A program made the translations under genes and the position numbers. Of a stretch of DNA of 64,000 bases, positions 16,717 to 25,498 are shown in pieces (positions within the stretch are counted from its first letter, which is position 1; every line of letters starts with the position of its first letter). Below the pieces are notes generated by a model. It was not told where the DNA came from. It did no database searches and saw only the letters and a list, made by a program, of their open reading frames with translations. The stretch lies in NCBI RefSeq assembly GCF_900103285.1, contig NZ_FNGS01000001.1, positions 675,515-739,514 on the forward strand, read 5' to 3'. The stretch is from Siphonobacter aquaeclarae. GTDB taxonomy: Bacteria; Bacteroidota; Bacteroidia; Cytophagales; Spirosomataceae.

Positions 16717-18195
16717 CTAACGGGGAAGTCCTTTGATAATCACGACCTGACTGGCCTGATTCTCAGCTTTGCGAACGCTGCCGCCGTCGACGCCGGCATA
16801 CGACGCCGAACGCCAGGTATGCGGCTGTACCATCAGCATGAAAGTACCTTCGATACCGGTTTGCTCGGAGATATCGACCAGCGAGCCATACTCCCAGTCG
16901 CCGAATTTGGACAGGGCGAATTGAGTATCCGGGCCGGAACCTACGTTCGTCTGGTTGTATTTTTCCTTGTCGGCAGCCGTGCGGCGGTGGTCGAGTTCAA
17001 ATACGACCTTGAGCTCGCCGGTGGCGATATTGTATTGATAGAGATAGCTGTCGTGCGTTTCGTCGCCGTAGCCGTTCGGATCTTCCTGGATGTAGACGTA
17101 GTTTTTCGTCACACAGATATTATCCGGATCCTGGAATTTGCCGGCTTTGCCGCTGCGGTCGTCGCCGTCGAGGACTACTTCCAGCTTTCCCTTGAGCGGA
17201 TCGGCAGCGTCGAGCGTCAGGCGGTACGTACGGCCGTACTTGGTACGGGACTTATCGGCGTTGGCGCCGGTGGTATTCTGGCCCGTGACGTTGAAGTATA
17301 CTTCACGACCTACGCCATCCTTGCGGTAGTCGATGTCTTCAACCCGGCCAAACTTGATGGATTTCAGGTCTTTGTCGACTTTCTCGTTGAGCTGACGGCC
17401 CGTCAGGGTTTGGGGAGCATCAATTTTTGCAAACTCTACATCGTATGACTGACTGACGACCATATCCGTCTCCTTCTGGTTCTGGTCTTTCCGGCGGAGG
17501 GTATAGTAGGAGCCGTTGTCGAGGTCGCCGGTTTTGTCAGCCAGGTAGAGGAATACCTGCCCGCCGTTGGTACCGCTGTCATCGTCGCCGACGAGAATCG
17601 CCGTTTTGCCGGGATAGGCCGTCTTCGGCAGGGGAAGTGCCTGCTCGGCGTTCTGGCGGCCGAGGGAAGCCTTCGTCCGGGACATACCCGCACTGGAAGC
17701 CGGGGCCGTCGGGTCGAGGACATGAATCTGCGATTCTTCGCTCGATTCGCCACAGGTCAGGTACAGCGGTCCGAAACCATGCTCAGCCGGCGTAGCCAGC
17801 GTTGCGGAGCAAAGGCGGTACTGACCGCCGTCGGAGTTGAGGATGTACTCTCCCTTGACCGGCTTAAAGGTTTTGTCGAGCGTAATCCGCGAGACCGAAA
17901 AGTTGTCTTCGTGGTTGACGAGCAGGGAGAACGTTCCGTCGGCGTTTTTCAGGAGACCGGAGCCATCGGCCGAACCGCCGAATACGAAGGAAGGCGATTC
18001 CGCCAGCTTGTCGTCCGTTCCGACGAGCGCGAACAGCTCAAGCGCGTCGAAACCCGTTTGTTTTTTCAGGAGTACAGGCGTGGTGGAGTGGCTTTTCAGC
18101 ACGACTTGCGACTGGGGAGTATTGTTGTCGTCGTCGTTGTTGCAGGCCAGCAGGGCCATCGTCAGGAATGCCGTTGTCGTAAGCGTACGTTTCAT
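16717..18195 (-). CDS. PhoX/DUF839-like secreted lipoprotein, putative phosphatase
   Basis: Predicted envelope lipoprotein of 492 residues (signal MKRTLTTTAFLTMALLAC, lipid Cys at 18, followed by an Asp/Asn-rich linker). The rest reads as a beta-propeller of the PhoX/DUF839 type: SPSFVFGGSADGSGLL, LLVNHEDNFSVSRI, GFGPLYLTCGESSEE, AILVGDDDSGTNGG and KFQDPDNICVTKNYVYIQED. In PhoX such acidic loops bind calcium and iron for phosphomonoester hydrolysis. I cannot confirm every metal ligand, so the enzymatic role is tentative. The gene has its own promoter space (244 bases shared with the divergent gene at 18440) and a hairpin after it. Confidence 0.6.
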   Translation of the reverse strand: MKRTLTTTAFLTMALLACNNDDDNNTPQSQVVLKSHSTTPVLLKKQTGFDALELFALVGTDDKLAESPSFVFGGSADGSGLLKNADGTFSLLVNHEDNFSVSRITLDKTFKPVKGEYILNSDGGQYRLCSATLATPAEHGFGPLYLTCGESSEESQIHVLDPTAPASSAGMSRTKASLGRQNAEQALPLPKTAYPGKTAILVGDDDSGTNGGQVFLYLADKTGDLDNGSYYTLRRKDQNQKETDMVVSQSYDVEFAKIDAPQTLTGRQLNEKVDKDLKSIKFGRVEDIDYRKDGVGREVYFNVTGQNTTGANADKSRTKYGRTYRLTLDAADPLKGKLEVVLDGDDRSGKAGKFQDPDNICVTKNYVYIQEDPNGYGDETHDSYLYQYNIATGELKVVFELDHRRTAADKEKYNQTNVGSGPDTQFALSKFGDWEYGSLVDISEQTGIEGTFMLMVQPHTWRSASYAGVDGGSVRKAENQASQVVIIKGLPR

Positions 18196-18439
18196 ACAGA
18201 TTGGGTAAAAGTTGAATGCACAAAAATCACCGGCCTGTATTACTCCCGTGTTACCTCCGTTTTATCAAATTGTCATCAGCGGTTTTTGATGTTTCCGGAA
18301 GGGATTTATCGCTATACTTTTTTGCAACAGGATCATTCTCAGTATTTTCAACCGTAGCGGAGGAGGTAGTGTGAAATTTGAAAAGGACTTCCCAAACCAA
18401 TAGCGGGCTTCCGGTGTTCCGCTACCAGATATCCCTCCT

Positions 18440-19609
18440 ATGATCCGCATACCGACAAACGACAGAATGCTTCTGGAACCGACATATCAGGCCGCCCGGT
18501 CGGTGGCCAGGCTGCTCGAAGCCCACTTCGCTCTGCGCCTGACAACTGCCTGCAAAATGAAACACGAGTGCCTCGCGCCGACGCCCACTGCGCCGGTCAT
18601 CGAGGCGCTGGTTGATACCGCCTTCTGGGCCAGTCTCCGCAGAGAAGAGGGCGCCTCTCCCAAAATTTCCATTGCCTTCCTGCCGCCGGAAATGGCTCAG
18701 CAACCGCTGCTGTTTGAGCAGCCGCTGGCCTTCACCCCGGCTATCCTGAACAAACTGGCGCCGGCGGTAGAACGTCCGGGTATTCACCTGGGTGTGAGTT
18801 TCAACGGCGAGGACCTTCAGATTTGGGGAATGACGCGGGAAGTACCCGGCAACTGTTTCGTGCTGGAGGTAGTCGAACCGGGGTTGCTCGTCGTCAAGCA
18901 CCGGCGCATCCGCGGGTTCGGAAAGTTCGTCAACGTTGCGGTACTCAAGGGAGACCAGGTCCGGCTGATCGACGACAAAATCACGGACTTACCTGAGTAC
19001 CTGACTTCCCTGACGGCAATGGCCGGCTTCCGTGTCGCCTATTCCGGCGTCAACGCGATGAATGTGCTGGTCGATCTCTCGGTTTCCATGCGGGCTCACG
19101 GCAAAGGAGGGCTACTCCTGCTGGTTCCGTCGCTGAACGATGCCTGGCGGGATTCCATCATCCACCCGATGACCTACCCGATTACGCCGGTTTTCTCCCG
19201 CCTGTCTGAACTGATGGATGAAAACCGCGAGGAGCGCAGCCTTCACCTCTGGCAGGGAGACATGAGCCAGGCGATTGAAGCGGTTGGGGGACTGACCGCG
19301 GTAGACGGCGCGACGATCCTGAACGACAAATACGAACTGATGGGCTTTGGCGCGAAAATCGGGCGGTCCGATCATAGCATCCGTGTCGAAGAGGTACTCC
19401 TGACCGAGCCGGTGGTGGATGGAGAGCCGCGCGTGGTGCATCCGACCCAAACGGGCGGAACACGCCATCTCTCGGCGGCGCAATTTGCGTTTGATCAGCG
19501 CGGTTCGGTAGCGCTGGTGGCATCGCAGGACGGCCGCTTTACCGTTTTCGCCTGGTCGGACGAAACGCGGATGGTTCACGCGCACCGGATCGATTCGCTG
19601 CTGATCTAA
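18440..19609 (+). CDS. DACNV-type protein with divergent diadenylate-cyclase-like (DisA_N) domain
   Basis: 389-residue soluble protein. The C-terminal 180 residues follow the DisA_N (diadenylate cyclase) pattern: a Gly-rich strand GKGGLLLLVP (222-231), the nucleotide-binding DGA motif (TAVDGATILNDKYELMGFGA, DGA at 289-291), then GGTRHLSAAQFAF (RH at 342-343) and the final strand VALVASQDGRFTVFAW. Canonical enzymes have DGA and RHR; here the second motif is RHL. The N-terminal 200 residues have no domain I can name with certainty and probably correspond to the sensor part described for DACNV proteins. Such proteins have been proposed, from comparative genomics, to make or sense c-di-AMP-like nucleotides. 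It stands alone: divergent from the PhoX-like gene and overlapping stop codons with the convergent DUF6265 gene. Confidence 0.72.
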   Translation: MIRIPTNDRMLLEPTYQAARSVARLLEAHFALRLTTACKMKHECLAPTPTAPVIEALVDTAFWASLRREEGASPKISIAFLPPEMAQQPLLFEQPLAFTPAILNKLAPAVERPGIHLGVSFNGEDLQIWGMTREVPGNCFVLEVVEPGLLVVKHRRIRGFGKFVNVAVLKGDQVRLIDDKITDLPEYLTSLTAMAGFRVAYSGVNAMNVLVDLSVSMRAHGKGGLLLLVPSLNDAWRDSIIHPMTYPITPVFSRLSELMDENREERSLHLWQGDMSQAIEAVGGLTAVDGATILNDKYELMGFGAKIGRSDHSIRVEEVLLTEPVVDGEPRVVHPTQTGGTRHLSAAQFAFDQRGSVALVASQDGRFTVFAWSDETRMVHAHRIDSLLI

Positions 19610-20091
19610 GGTTTCCGGGACATCTCAAACCGCGTGGTGTCCCATTTCTTTTCCTTGTTTTCTTCTTCGAGAAGGATGGTAAGCTTTCCGGGATCGGAAC
19701 GCTCGTAAGTAAGCTTGAGGCCGGCACGGGAGAAGACAACCCTGTTTTTGCCAAGCTCCGTCACCGGTAATACTTCCGGATGCTCTTTATCTTCCCATCC
19801 AATACTTCCGGGATTGAAATGACGGAGTTTCAGCTCGGGCACCTGTTGCCCCTGTTCCACCACCATGAATTCGTAAAAAACGACTTTTCCCTGGTTTACA
19901 CACCGAAAGGTTGAGACGATGCAATTGCCCATCGGCGGTTGCCATACCTCTTCCATATCGCCCCAGGCGTGTTGCTGGGTCCAGGTTCCGGCGAGAAACG
20001 CCAGGTCGGAAACCGACGCGCGAAGCTGCTGGGCCTGCGCTGTCAGAACTGTCAGAAAGGCTGCCGGAAGCGAAAGAAGGATCTTTTTCAT
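19606..20091 (-). CDS. DUF6265-family secreted protein
   Basis: Predicted exported protein of 161 residues with signal peptide MKKILLSLPAAFLTVLTAQA. The mature part begins with the DUF6265 hallmark SDLAFLAGTWTQQ, then EEVWQPPMGNCIVSTFR, a lipocalin-like small beta-barrel pattern also seen in proteins described as lipocalin-like or DUF1579-like. Function unknown. The chosen ATG at 20091 avoids a 10-residue extension with no signal character. Its stop overlaps the stop of the convergent DACNV gene by 4 bases. Confidence 0.75.
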   Translation of the reverse strand: MKKILLSLPAAFLTVLTAQAQQLRASVSDLAFLAGTWTQQHAWGDMEEVWQPPMGNCIVSTFRCVNQGKVVFYEFMVVEQGQQVPELKLRHFNPGSIGWEDKEHPEVLPVTELGKNRVVFSRAGLKLTYERSDPGKLTILLEEENKEKKWDTTRFEMSRKP

Positions 20092-20134
20092 ACAGAACGG
20101 GGGTTTGGCAGCAAGATACATAACCGTCGCCGGA

Positions 20135-20923
20135 TCAGCCCACTGACAGGTCCTCGTCGTTCAGTAGTTGTTCATACCGCTCTTTCCGGAACCGGTAGAG
20201 GTACGGCGCTTTGCTGGCCGGTATAGTCGGGCGCTTGCCGAGGCGTTCCAGTACGTCGTAATGAAGAATCTGCTTGTAAAAGTTGCGCCGGTCGAGGCTC
20301 CGGCCGAGGATGGTCTCATACAGGCTTTGCAGTTCGGTCATGGTAAACGTCTCGGGCAGGAGGTTGTACCCCACCGGCTGGTAGCTCAACTGGCGGCGGA
20401 GCGTGCGCAGCGCCAGCCGGATCATTTCATTGTGATCAAAAAGCAGGTGCGGTACTTCGGCGATATCCCACCAGCGGCATTCGTCGGCCATGAAATCGGG
20501 CGTCGGTACTGTTCCCGTGAAATCCACCAGGGCATAATAGCCAACAGAAATATCCCGGTTGGCCCAATACGTGGAGTCCCATAACCCGGCGGCTGCCTCG
20601 GCCAGTCCCATGCGCTCCAGCGTCTCTTCCCTGGAAAAATAAGTCATCCGGTTTACGTTTCCGAATGTATGAAACTGCTGCAGAAACAGCCTGTCCAGGC
20701 CGGTACGCTCCCGGAGCGAGCGGTATGCAGCTTCGTCGAGGTTTTCATCCTTCCGTACCCGGCCACCCGGCAGAATCCAGTCGTTCGAGTCCTTGAAACG
20801 CAGCAGCAATACCTTCAGCTGGCTTTCGTGAAACCCGAAAACAACCAGGTCGAGCGAAACCGACGGCAGGTAGTTCTCTTCGATATCCCGGAGAATCTCT
20901 TGTAGTTTTCCTCGTAATTCCAT
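20135..20923 (-). CDS. NrtR-type Nudix-related transcriptional regulator
   Basis: Fusion of a Nudix-fold sensor and a C-terminal winged helix, the architecture of NrtR regulators that control NAD or sugar catabolic genes in Bacteroidota. The Nudix box is degenerate: after GGRVRKDENLDEAAYRSLRE the catalytic REUxEExGU residues are not all present (RSLRERTGL), as expected for a regulator that binds rather than hydrolyses its ligand. The winged helix is at about 180-250 (FTMTELQSLYETILG, RRNFYKQILHYDVLERLGKR). The start at 20923 (MELRGKLQEIL) is preferred; a longer frame from 20959 would cross the operator region. It diverges from the sugar dehydrogenase/ThuA pair, which it probably controls, along with itself. 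Confidence 0.85.
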   Translation of the reverse strand: MELRGKLQEILRDIEENYLPSVSLDLVVFGFHESQLKVLLLRFKDSNDWILPGGRVRKDENLDEAAYRSLRERTGLDRLFLQQFHTFGNVNRMTYFSREETLERMGLAEAAAGLWDSTYWANRDISVGYYALVDFTGTVPTPDFMADECRWWDIAEVPHLLFDHNEMIRLALRTLRRQLSYQPVGYNLLPETFTMTELQSLYETILGRSLDRRNFYKQILHYDVLERLGKRPTIPASKAPYLYRFRKERYEQLLNDEDLSVG

Positions 20924-20940
20924 GAAAAAATAAAGAGAGC

Positions 20941-20993
20941 GCGTATTATTTACACACACGAAAAAGTTGTACTATTGCGTCAAATATACGCAC
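20941..20993. promoter_or_regulatory. Two similar operator-like sites between nrtR-like gene and dehydrogenase
   Basis: GCGTATTATTTACACAC (20941-20957) and GCGTCAAATATACGCAC (20977-20993) align in the same orientation with 12 of 17 identical bases, 36 bases apart. The second contains a perfect GCGT-N7-ACGC palindrome; the first is GCGT-N7-ACAC. Both lie in the 91-base gap between the divergent genes, where an NrtR operator is expected. Confidence 0.5.
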
Positions 20994-21014
20994 AAAACCT
21001 AGCTTCCAATCGGG

Positions 21015-23753
21015 ATGAAATCTACCTCCGTTTTACCGCCGGCATTGCTGCTGACGGGGCTCGCCTTCGGGCTGTGGTCGTACACGCCTTTCGGGCCGTC
21101 GGACGACAAGCCGGAAGAGAACCGTTTCACCAAAGTTGTCCTCGCCGAAAAACTCAACGAGCCGCTGGAAATGGCGATTCTTCCCGATGAGCGGGTATTG
21201 CTGATCGAACGGCACGGAGCGGTACGCATCTATTCTCCGGCAACGAAGCAGCTCAAAACCATCGCGACCATTCCGGTAAGTACCAAATACAAAGACAGGG
21301 AAGGAGTAGAAACGGAGGCGGAAGACGGGCTTCTCGGCGTCAATATTGACCCGGATTTTGCTCAGAACCACTGGATTTACCTGTATTACTCTCCTGCCGG
21401 ACCGGACGCCAAAAATATCCTCACCCGGTATGAACTGCGCGGGGACGAGCTCGTCCTCTCCTCCCGGAAGGTACTGCTCGAAGTACCTGTTCAACGCGAA
21501 CAATGCTGCCATACCGGCGGCTCGATCGACTGGGACAAAGCCGGCAACCTGTATTTGTCGACCGGAGATAATACCAGTCCCCGCGCCACGCTCTACGCGC
21601 CTATCGACGAACGCGAAGGCCGTGCGCCGTGGGACGCCCAGAAATCGTCGGGCAATACCAACGACCTCCGCGGCAAAATCCTCCGGATACACCCGGAAGC
21701 AAACGGCACCTATACCATTCCGGAAGGCAACCTCTTCCCGAAAGGTACGCCCAAAACCCGCCCGGAAATCTACACCATGGGGCACCGCAACCCATACCGC
21801 ATTTCAGTAGACAAACATACCGGCTATGTGTATTGGGGTGACGTAGGGCCGGATGCGGGAACGGATTCGGTGGGCGTCGGCCCGACGGCCGAAGACGAGT
21901 TCAACCAGGCGCGGCAGCCGGGTAACTTCGGCTGGCCGTATTTCGTGGGCGATAACAAAGCCTATAACGACGTCAATTTTGCCACCGGGCAAAAAGGCGC
22001 GCTCTTCGATCCGGCCCATCCCTTCAACGACTCGCCCAATAACACCGGCCTGCGCGAGCTTCCTCCCGCCCGGCCGGCGATGATTTCCTATCCGGCAGCA
22101 GAAACCAAGAAATTTCCGCTGCTCGGCTCAGGCGGCAGAAGCGCCATGGCAGGGCCTGCTTACTACAAACAGGATTTTGCCAAAGCCAAACGTCCGTTTC
22201 CCGATTACTACAACGGTCAGGTTTTTCTTTATGAATGGATGCGGGACATGATTCTGAATGTCCGGTTCAACGAGAAAGGCGATATGGTAAAGATGGAGCG
22301 CTTCCTGCCCAATATGCCGTTCAGTCACCCGATTGACATGGCTTTCGGGCCGAACGGAGACCTCTATGTGCTGGAATACGGCACCGGCTGGTTTGTACAA
22401 AACGACGACTCCCGCCTTGTCCGGATCGAATACAACGGTGGCAACCGCAAACCTGCTTTACAGGCCGCTGCCGACCGCACCGCCGGAGCGATACCGCTGA
22501 CGGTTGCGTTTTCGTCGGAAGGTACCAAAGATTTTGACGGAGACGCGCTGACCTATCAATGGAAAGTAACCCCGAAATCCGGCGGAGCAGCTACCCTGCT
22601 CGACGGGCCGAATCCCTCCTTTACGTTCCGGAAACCCGGGCAGTACAAGGCAACGCTGATGGTCCGCGACGACAAAGGCCTGTCTGATTCCCGTGAACTA
22701 ACCATCATCGCCGGCAATCAACCGCCTGTAGTACAGGTAGATATACAGGGCGCCAATACGAGCTTCTACTTTCCGGAACAGCCTATCCGCTACCGGGTGA
22801 GCGTCTCCGACAAGGAAGACGGCAGCCTGGCTTCCGGCAAAATCCAGGCGAAACAGGTAGTAGTCCGCAGTACCTATCAGGACGCGACGGCCGACCCCGC
22901 CGGACACCAGTTTACCGAGTCGGCCTACCTCGGCGCCGGGAAAACGCTGCTGGAGAAAAGCGACTGCAAGTCCTGCCATTTCACCGACAAAAAATCAGTC
23001 GGCCCGGCGTTTGCCGAAGTCGCCAAACGGTACAAAGGCGACGCGGGCGCGGTGGCGTCTCTGTCCACCAAAATCATCAAAGGCGGAGGCGGCGTCTGGG
23101 GCGATGCCGTGATGACGGCGCACCCGCAGCTTACCGCTTCCGACGCGGAAGAAATGGTGAAGTACATCCTGACCCTGTCGGCGAAAGCCGGCCCGCCGCC
23201 ATCCCTGCCGGTAAGCGGAACGGTTATCCCCGCCAAAGACCAGCAGGGCATGCTAGTACTCCGTGCTTCATACAAAGACAAGGGCGCAAACGGCCTTCCG
23301 CCCCAAACCACCGAGCAGGTACTATTGCTCCGGAATCCGTTGCTGGTGCTTGGTCAGAGCGATGTACAGTCGAAAGGAACGATGCTGTATAAGGTAGGGC
23401 AAATGCCGGTAGTTATTGTCATGGCGTCAGGTACCTATGTGCAGTTCAACAAGCTGGATCTCACCGGTATCAAGGCAATGGAGTTTTCGGTTTCGGTGCC
23501 CAAAGCCCAGCTGAATGCCGCCGGCGGCCGGATTGAAGTACGGGCCGACTCCCCGACCGGCCCGCTTCTGGGTCAGACGGAGGAACTGACGCCCGTCGAA
23601 GCCAAAAACCCGGCCGACCTGTTCAAACCCGTTACCGCCCGTGCGACGCTCACGCCGACTGCCGGCGTACACGACCTGTACTTCGTTTTCCGGAATGAAA
23701 AAGCCGGTAAGTCCCCTCTGTTTGTTCCGGTCACCGCTCAGCTTCTCAACTAG
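21015..23753 (+). CDS. PQQ-type sugar (glucose/sorbosone) dehydrogenase fused to PKD, cytochrome c and C-terminal beta domains
   Basis: Exported 912-residue oxidoreductase. A signal segment is followed by a GSDH beta-propeller at about 40-470 (LLGVNIDPDFAQNHWIYLYY, CCHTGGSIDWDKAGNLYLS, LRGKILRIHPEANG, YTMGHRNPYRISVD, GYVYWGDVGPDAG). A PKD domain follows at about 490-565 (PLTVAFSSEGTKDFDGD). Next is a c-type cytochrome with CKSCH at about 654-658 and a domain to about 720. The C-terminal 150 residues (FNKLDLTGIKAMEFSV to the end) look like a CBM6-like carbohydrate-binding domain. The single haem would take electrons from the propeller's cofactor. It is followed 6 bases later by ThuA and faces the NrtR-type regulator, so it belongs to a small sugar-oxidation operon. 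Sugar specificity cannot be read. Confidence 0.87.
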   Translation: MKSTSVLPPALLLTGLAFGLWSYTPFGPSDDKPEENRFTKVVLAEKLNEPLEMAILPDERVLLIERHGAVRIYSPATKQLKTIATIPVSTKYKDREGVETEAEDGLLGVNIDPDFAQNHWIYLYYSPAGPDAKNILTRYELRGDELVLSSRKVLLEVPVQREQCCHTGGSIDWDKAGNLYLSTGDNTSPRATLYAPIDEREGRAPWDAQKSSGNTNDLRGKILRIHPEANGTYTIPEGNLFPKGTPKTRPEIYTMGHRNPYRISVDKHTGYVYWGDVGPDAGTDSVGVGPTAEDEFNQARQPGNFGWPYFVGDNKAYNDVNFATGQKGALFDPAHPFNDSPNNTGLRELPPARPAMISYPAAETKKFPLLGSGGRSAMAGPAYYKQDFAKAKRPFPDYYNGQVFLYEWMRDMILNVRFNEKGDMVKMERFLPNMPFSHPIDMAFGPNGDLYVLEYGTGWFVQNDDSRLVRIEYNGGNRKPALQAAADRTAGAIPLTVAFSSEGTKDFDGDALTYQWKVTPKSGGAATLLDGPNPSFTFRKPGQYKATLMVRDDKGLSDSRELTIIAGNQPPVVQVDIQGANTSFYFPEQPIRYRVSVSDKEDGSLASGKIQAKQVVVRSTYQDATADPAGHQFTESAYLGAGKTLLEKSDCKSCHFTDKKSVGPAFAEVAKRYKGDAGAVASLSTKIIKGGGGVWGDAVMTAHPQLTASDAEEMVKYILTLSAKAGPPPSLPVSGTVIPAKDQQGMLVLRASYKDKGANGLPPQTTEQVLLLRNPLLVLGQSDVQSKGTMLYKVGQMPVVIVMASGTYVQFNKLDLTGIKAMEFSVSVPKAQLNAAGGRIEVRADSPTGPLLGQTEELTPVEAKNPADLFKPVTARATLTPTAGVHDLYFVFRNEKAGKSPLFVPVTAQLLN

Positions 23754-23759
23754 TTTTCC

Positions 23760-24611
23760 ATGAAAAAAGCAATCAAAATCATTCTCTGGAGCCTCCTCGC
23801 GCTGATCCTGGTACTCGGAGGGGCGATGGGGTTCTTTATTTACAAAATCAGCTATGGTTTTCCGGTGAGCTATGAAACGGACGCTCCGAAGATCGATTTT
23901 CCGGAAGGAAGACCTGCTATCCTGCTGTTTTCGAAAACGACGGGCTTTCGCCATAGTGAGTCGATCGACGCTTCCAAACCCGTTTTTCAGGAATTGGCGA
24001 AACGGAATAACTGGTTCGTCTATGAAACGGAAGACGGCGGCGTATTCAATCCCGATCAGCTCCGCCGGTTCCATGCGGTTGTGTTCAATAATTCGACGGG
24101 CCGGGTATTGAACGATGAGCAGGAAAACGCCCTCGCCGCCTATGTCGAAGAAGGCGGTTCCCTCATCGGTATTCACGGTGCGGGTGACAACTCCCACCAC
24201 TGGGCCTGGTACGAAGAAAACCTGCTCGGAACCCGGTTTTCCCACCACTCGCTGGATCCGCATCTACAAAAAACCCAGGTATTCATCGAACCGGGGAGGG
24301 ATTCTGTCCTCACGCGCGGCCTGCCGGCGTCGTGGGTCCATGAAGACGAATGGTATGTTTTTCTGACGCAGCCGAAAGGGGTACATATCCTTTCTTACAT
24401 CGACGGCACACGTATTATTCCCAATGGTAATATGCTGTGGATCAAGAACAAAAACTTCGGAATGGGCAAATACCACCCTATCGCCTGGTACCGAACTGCC
24501 GGAAAAGGGAAAACCTTTTATACCTCCATGGGGCATACCGCAGAAGCGTGGGCGGAACCGGAGTTTACAGGTATGGTAGAAAACGCGGTGAACTGGACGC
24601 TGAAACGATAG
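23760..24611 (+). CDS. ThuA-domain protein, membrane-anchored
   Basis: Trehalose-utilisation-type (ThuA) domain, a glutamine-amidotransferase-like fold linked to sugar metabolism. An N-terminal membrane anchor (residues 5-28, IILWSLLALILVLGGAMGF) places the domain outside the cytoplasm. Family signatures are AILLFSKTTGFRHSESID, FHAVVFNNSTGRVL, GGSLIGIHGAGDN and the C-terminal YHPIAWYRTAGKGKTFYTSM. Length (283) is normal. It is cotranscribed with the sugar dehydrogenase; ThuA proteins are often encoded beside GSDH/cytochrome enzymes in Bacteroidota, and may process 3-keto sugars. The exact reaction is not established. Confidence 0.88.
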   Translation: MKKAIKIILWSLLALILVLGGAMGFFIYKISYGFPVSYETDAPKIDFPEGRPAILLFSKTTGFRHSESIDASKPVFQELAKRNNWFVYETEDGGVFNPDQLRRFHAVVFNNSTGRVLNDEQENALAAYVEEGGSLIGIHGAGDNSHHWAWYEENLLGTRFSHHSLDPHLQKTQVFIEPGRDSVLTRGLPASWVHEDEWYVFLTQPKGVHILSYIDGTRIIPNGNMLWIKNKNFGMGKYHPIAWYRTAGKGKTFYTSMGHTAEAWAEPEFTGMVENAVNWTLKR

Positions 24612-24641
24612 CCGCCGGAAGGCGTGGCATACTCCTCTCTG

Positions 24642-24668
24642 AAGGCCCGGCATGCCGGGCCTTTTTTT
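24642..24668 (+). terminator. Rho-independent terminator after ThuA
   Basis: The self-complementary stretch 24642-24663 (AAGGCCCGGC-AT-GCCGGGCCTT) is followed by T residues to 24668. It lies 31 bases after the ThuA stop and ends the dehydrogenase operon. It also argues against any start of the next gene before it. Confidence 0.9.
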
Positions 24669-24740
24669 CGTCACGCATGTGGATGCATTGCTTGCAACTT
24701 CAGCGCCGCTATCTGTGTCTACAGGAAAACCAAATTAAAC

Positions 24741-25418
24741 ATGAAGCGTTACTTTTTTCCCACCCTGATACTATTGTTCGGATTGTCCGGTTGCCTAAAA
24801 AAGGACGATAGTCCGCTGCGGGATCTCGTCACCGACCCTGTTTCTACCTACCTCGGCACGGATACGTTGTCGCGTACCGGTGACCTGTATATGGGCCTGC
24901 AACTGGGCGAAACACCGGAATCTCTCTACCCCGTCCTGCAGTCGCTGCAAAAAACCGCCAGTGTGGGCTATGTCAACGTAGTAGGGAATAGTTTTACCAG
25001 ACTCACTGATCTCGAGAAACGCATTCCGCTCTACCAAAGCCTTGATATCGAGCAAAGCAACGGCATCTCGGTACAGCTTTATTTTTCGGAAAGAAGCATA
25101 TCAACGATGTATCTGTCGACCGGTAAAGCCCTGATCCAATGGCCCGAGTCTGCCGCGAAATCCCAGGCAATAGCTATCGGAGACGCGGTGGACGGTCTCT
25201 ACGCGAAAGTTCTCACGTTGTCCTCCGGAAATTCCTTCCGCCGGTTCAACCTGTTTACAAAAGACCTCACAACCGGCTACGATCCGTCCATGAGCGACTC
25301 TCCGCAGTGGTACTTTGCGTTTAGTCCTTCATTCGGGAAAACGACGCTGGTCCACCTTAATTTTTCGGGCCGGAAGCTGAGTTCGATTACGGTCAGCAAA
25401 TACGAGAGAGGAGGATAA
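24741..25418 (+). CDS. Unknown lipoprotein
   Basis: I do not recognise this 225-residue protein. A clear lipoprotein signal (MKRYFFPTLILLFGLSGC, lipid Cys at 18) is followed by KKDDSPLRDLVTD. The mature part has alternating polar and hydrophobic residues suggesting beta structure (SNGISVQLYFSERSISTMYL, HLNFSGRKLSSITVSKYERG). There is no catalytic motif. The start at 24741 is chosen because an upstream frame from 24624 would run through the preceding terminator. The gene is monocistronic, with a terminator on each side. Confidence 0.8.
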   Translation: MKRYFFPTLILLFGLSGCLKKDDSPLRDLVTDPVSTYLGTDTLSRTGDLYMGLQLGETPESLYPVLQSLQKTASVGYVNVVGNSFTRLTDLEKRIPLYQSLDIEQSNGISVQLYFSERSISTMYLSTGKALIQWPESAAKSQAIAIGDAVDGLYAKVLTLSSGNSFRRFNLFTKDLTTGYDPSMSDSPQWYFAFSPSFGKTTLVHLNFSGRKLSSITVSKYERGG

Positions 25419-25440
25419 TTTCCTGCTATTCAAATAAGTC

Positions 25441-25477
25441 AAAGAGGCTGTCCCATACCAATAGGACAGCCTCTTTT
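25441..25477. terminator. Bidirectional terminator between convergent genes
   Basis: AAAGAGGCTGTCC (25441-25453) pairs with GGACAGCCTCTTT (25464-25476) around a 10-base loop. The run of A on the left and T on the right lets it end transcription of both the lipoprotein gene and the convergent SusD gene. Confidence 0.9.
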
Positions 25478-25498
25478 GCTTGCCGGAAAGACCACCTC

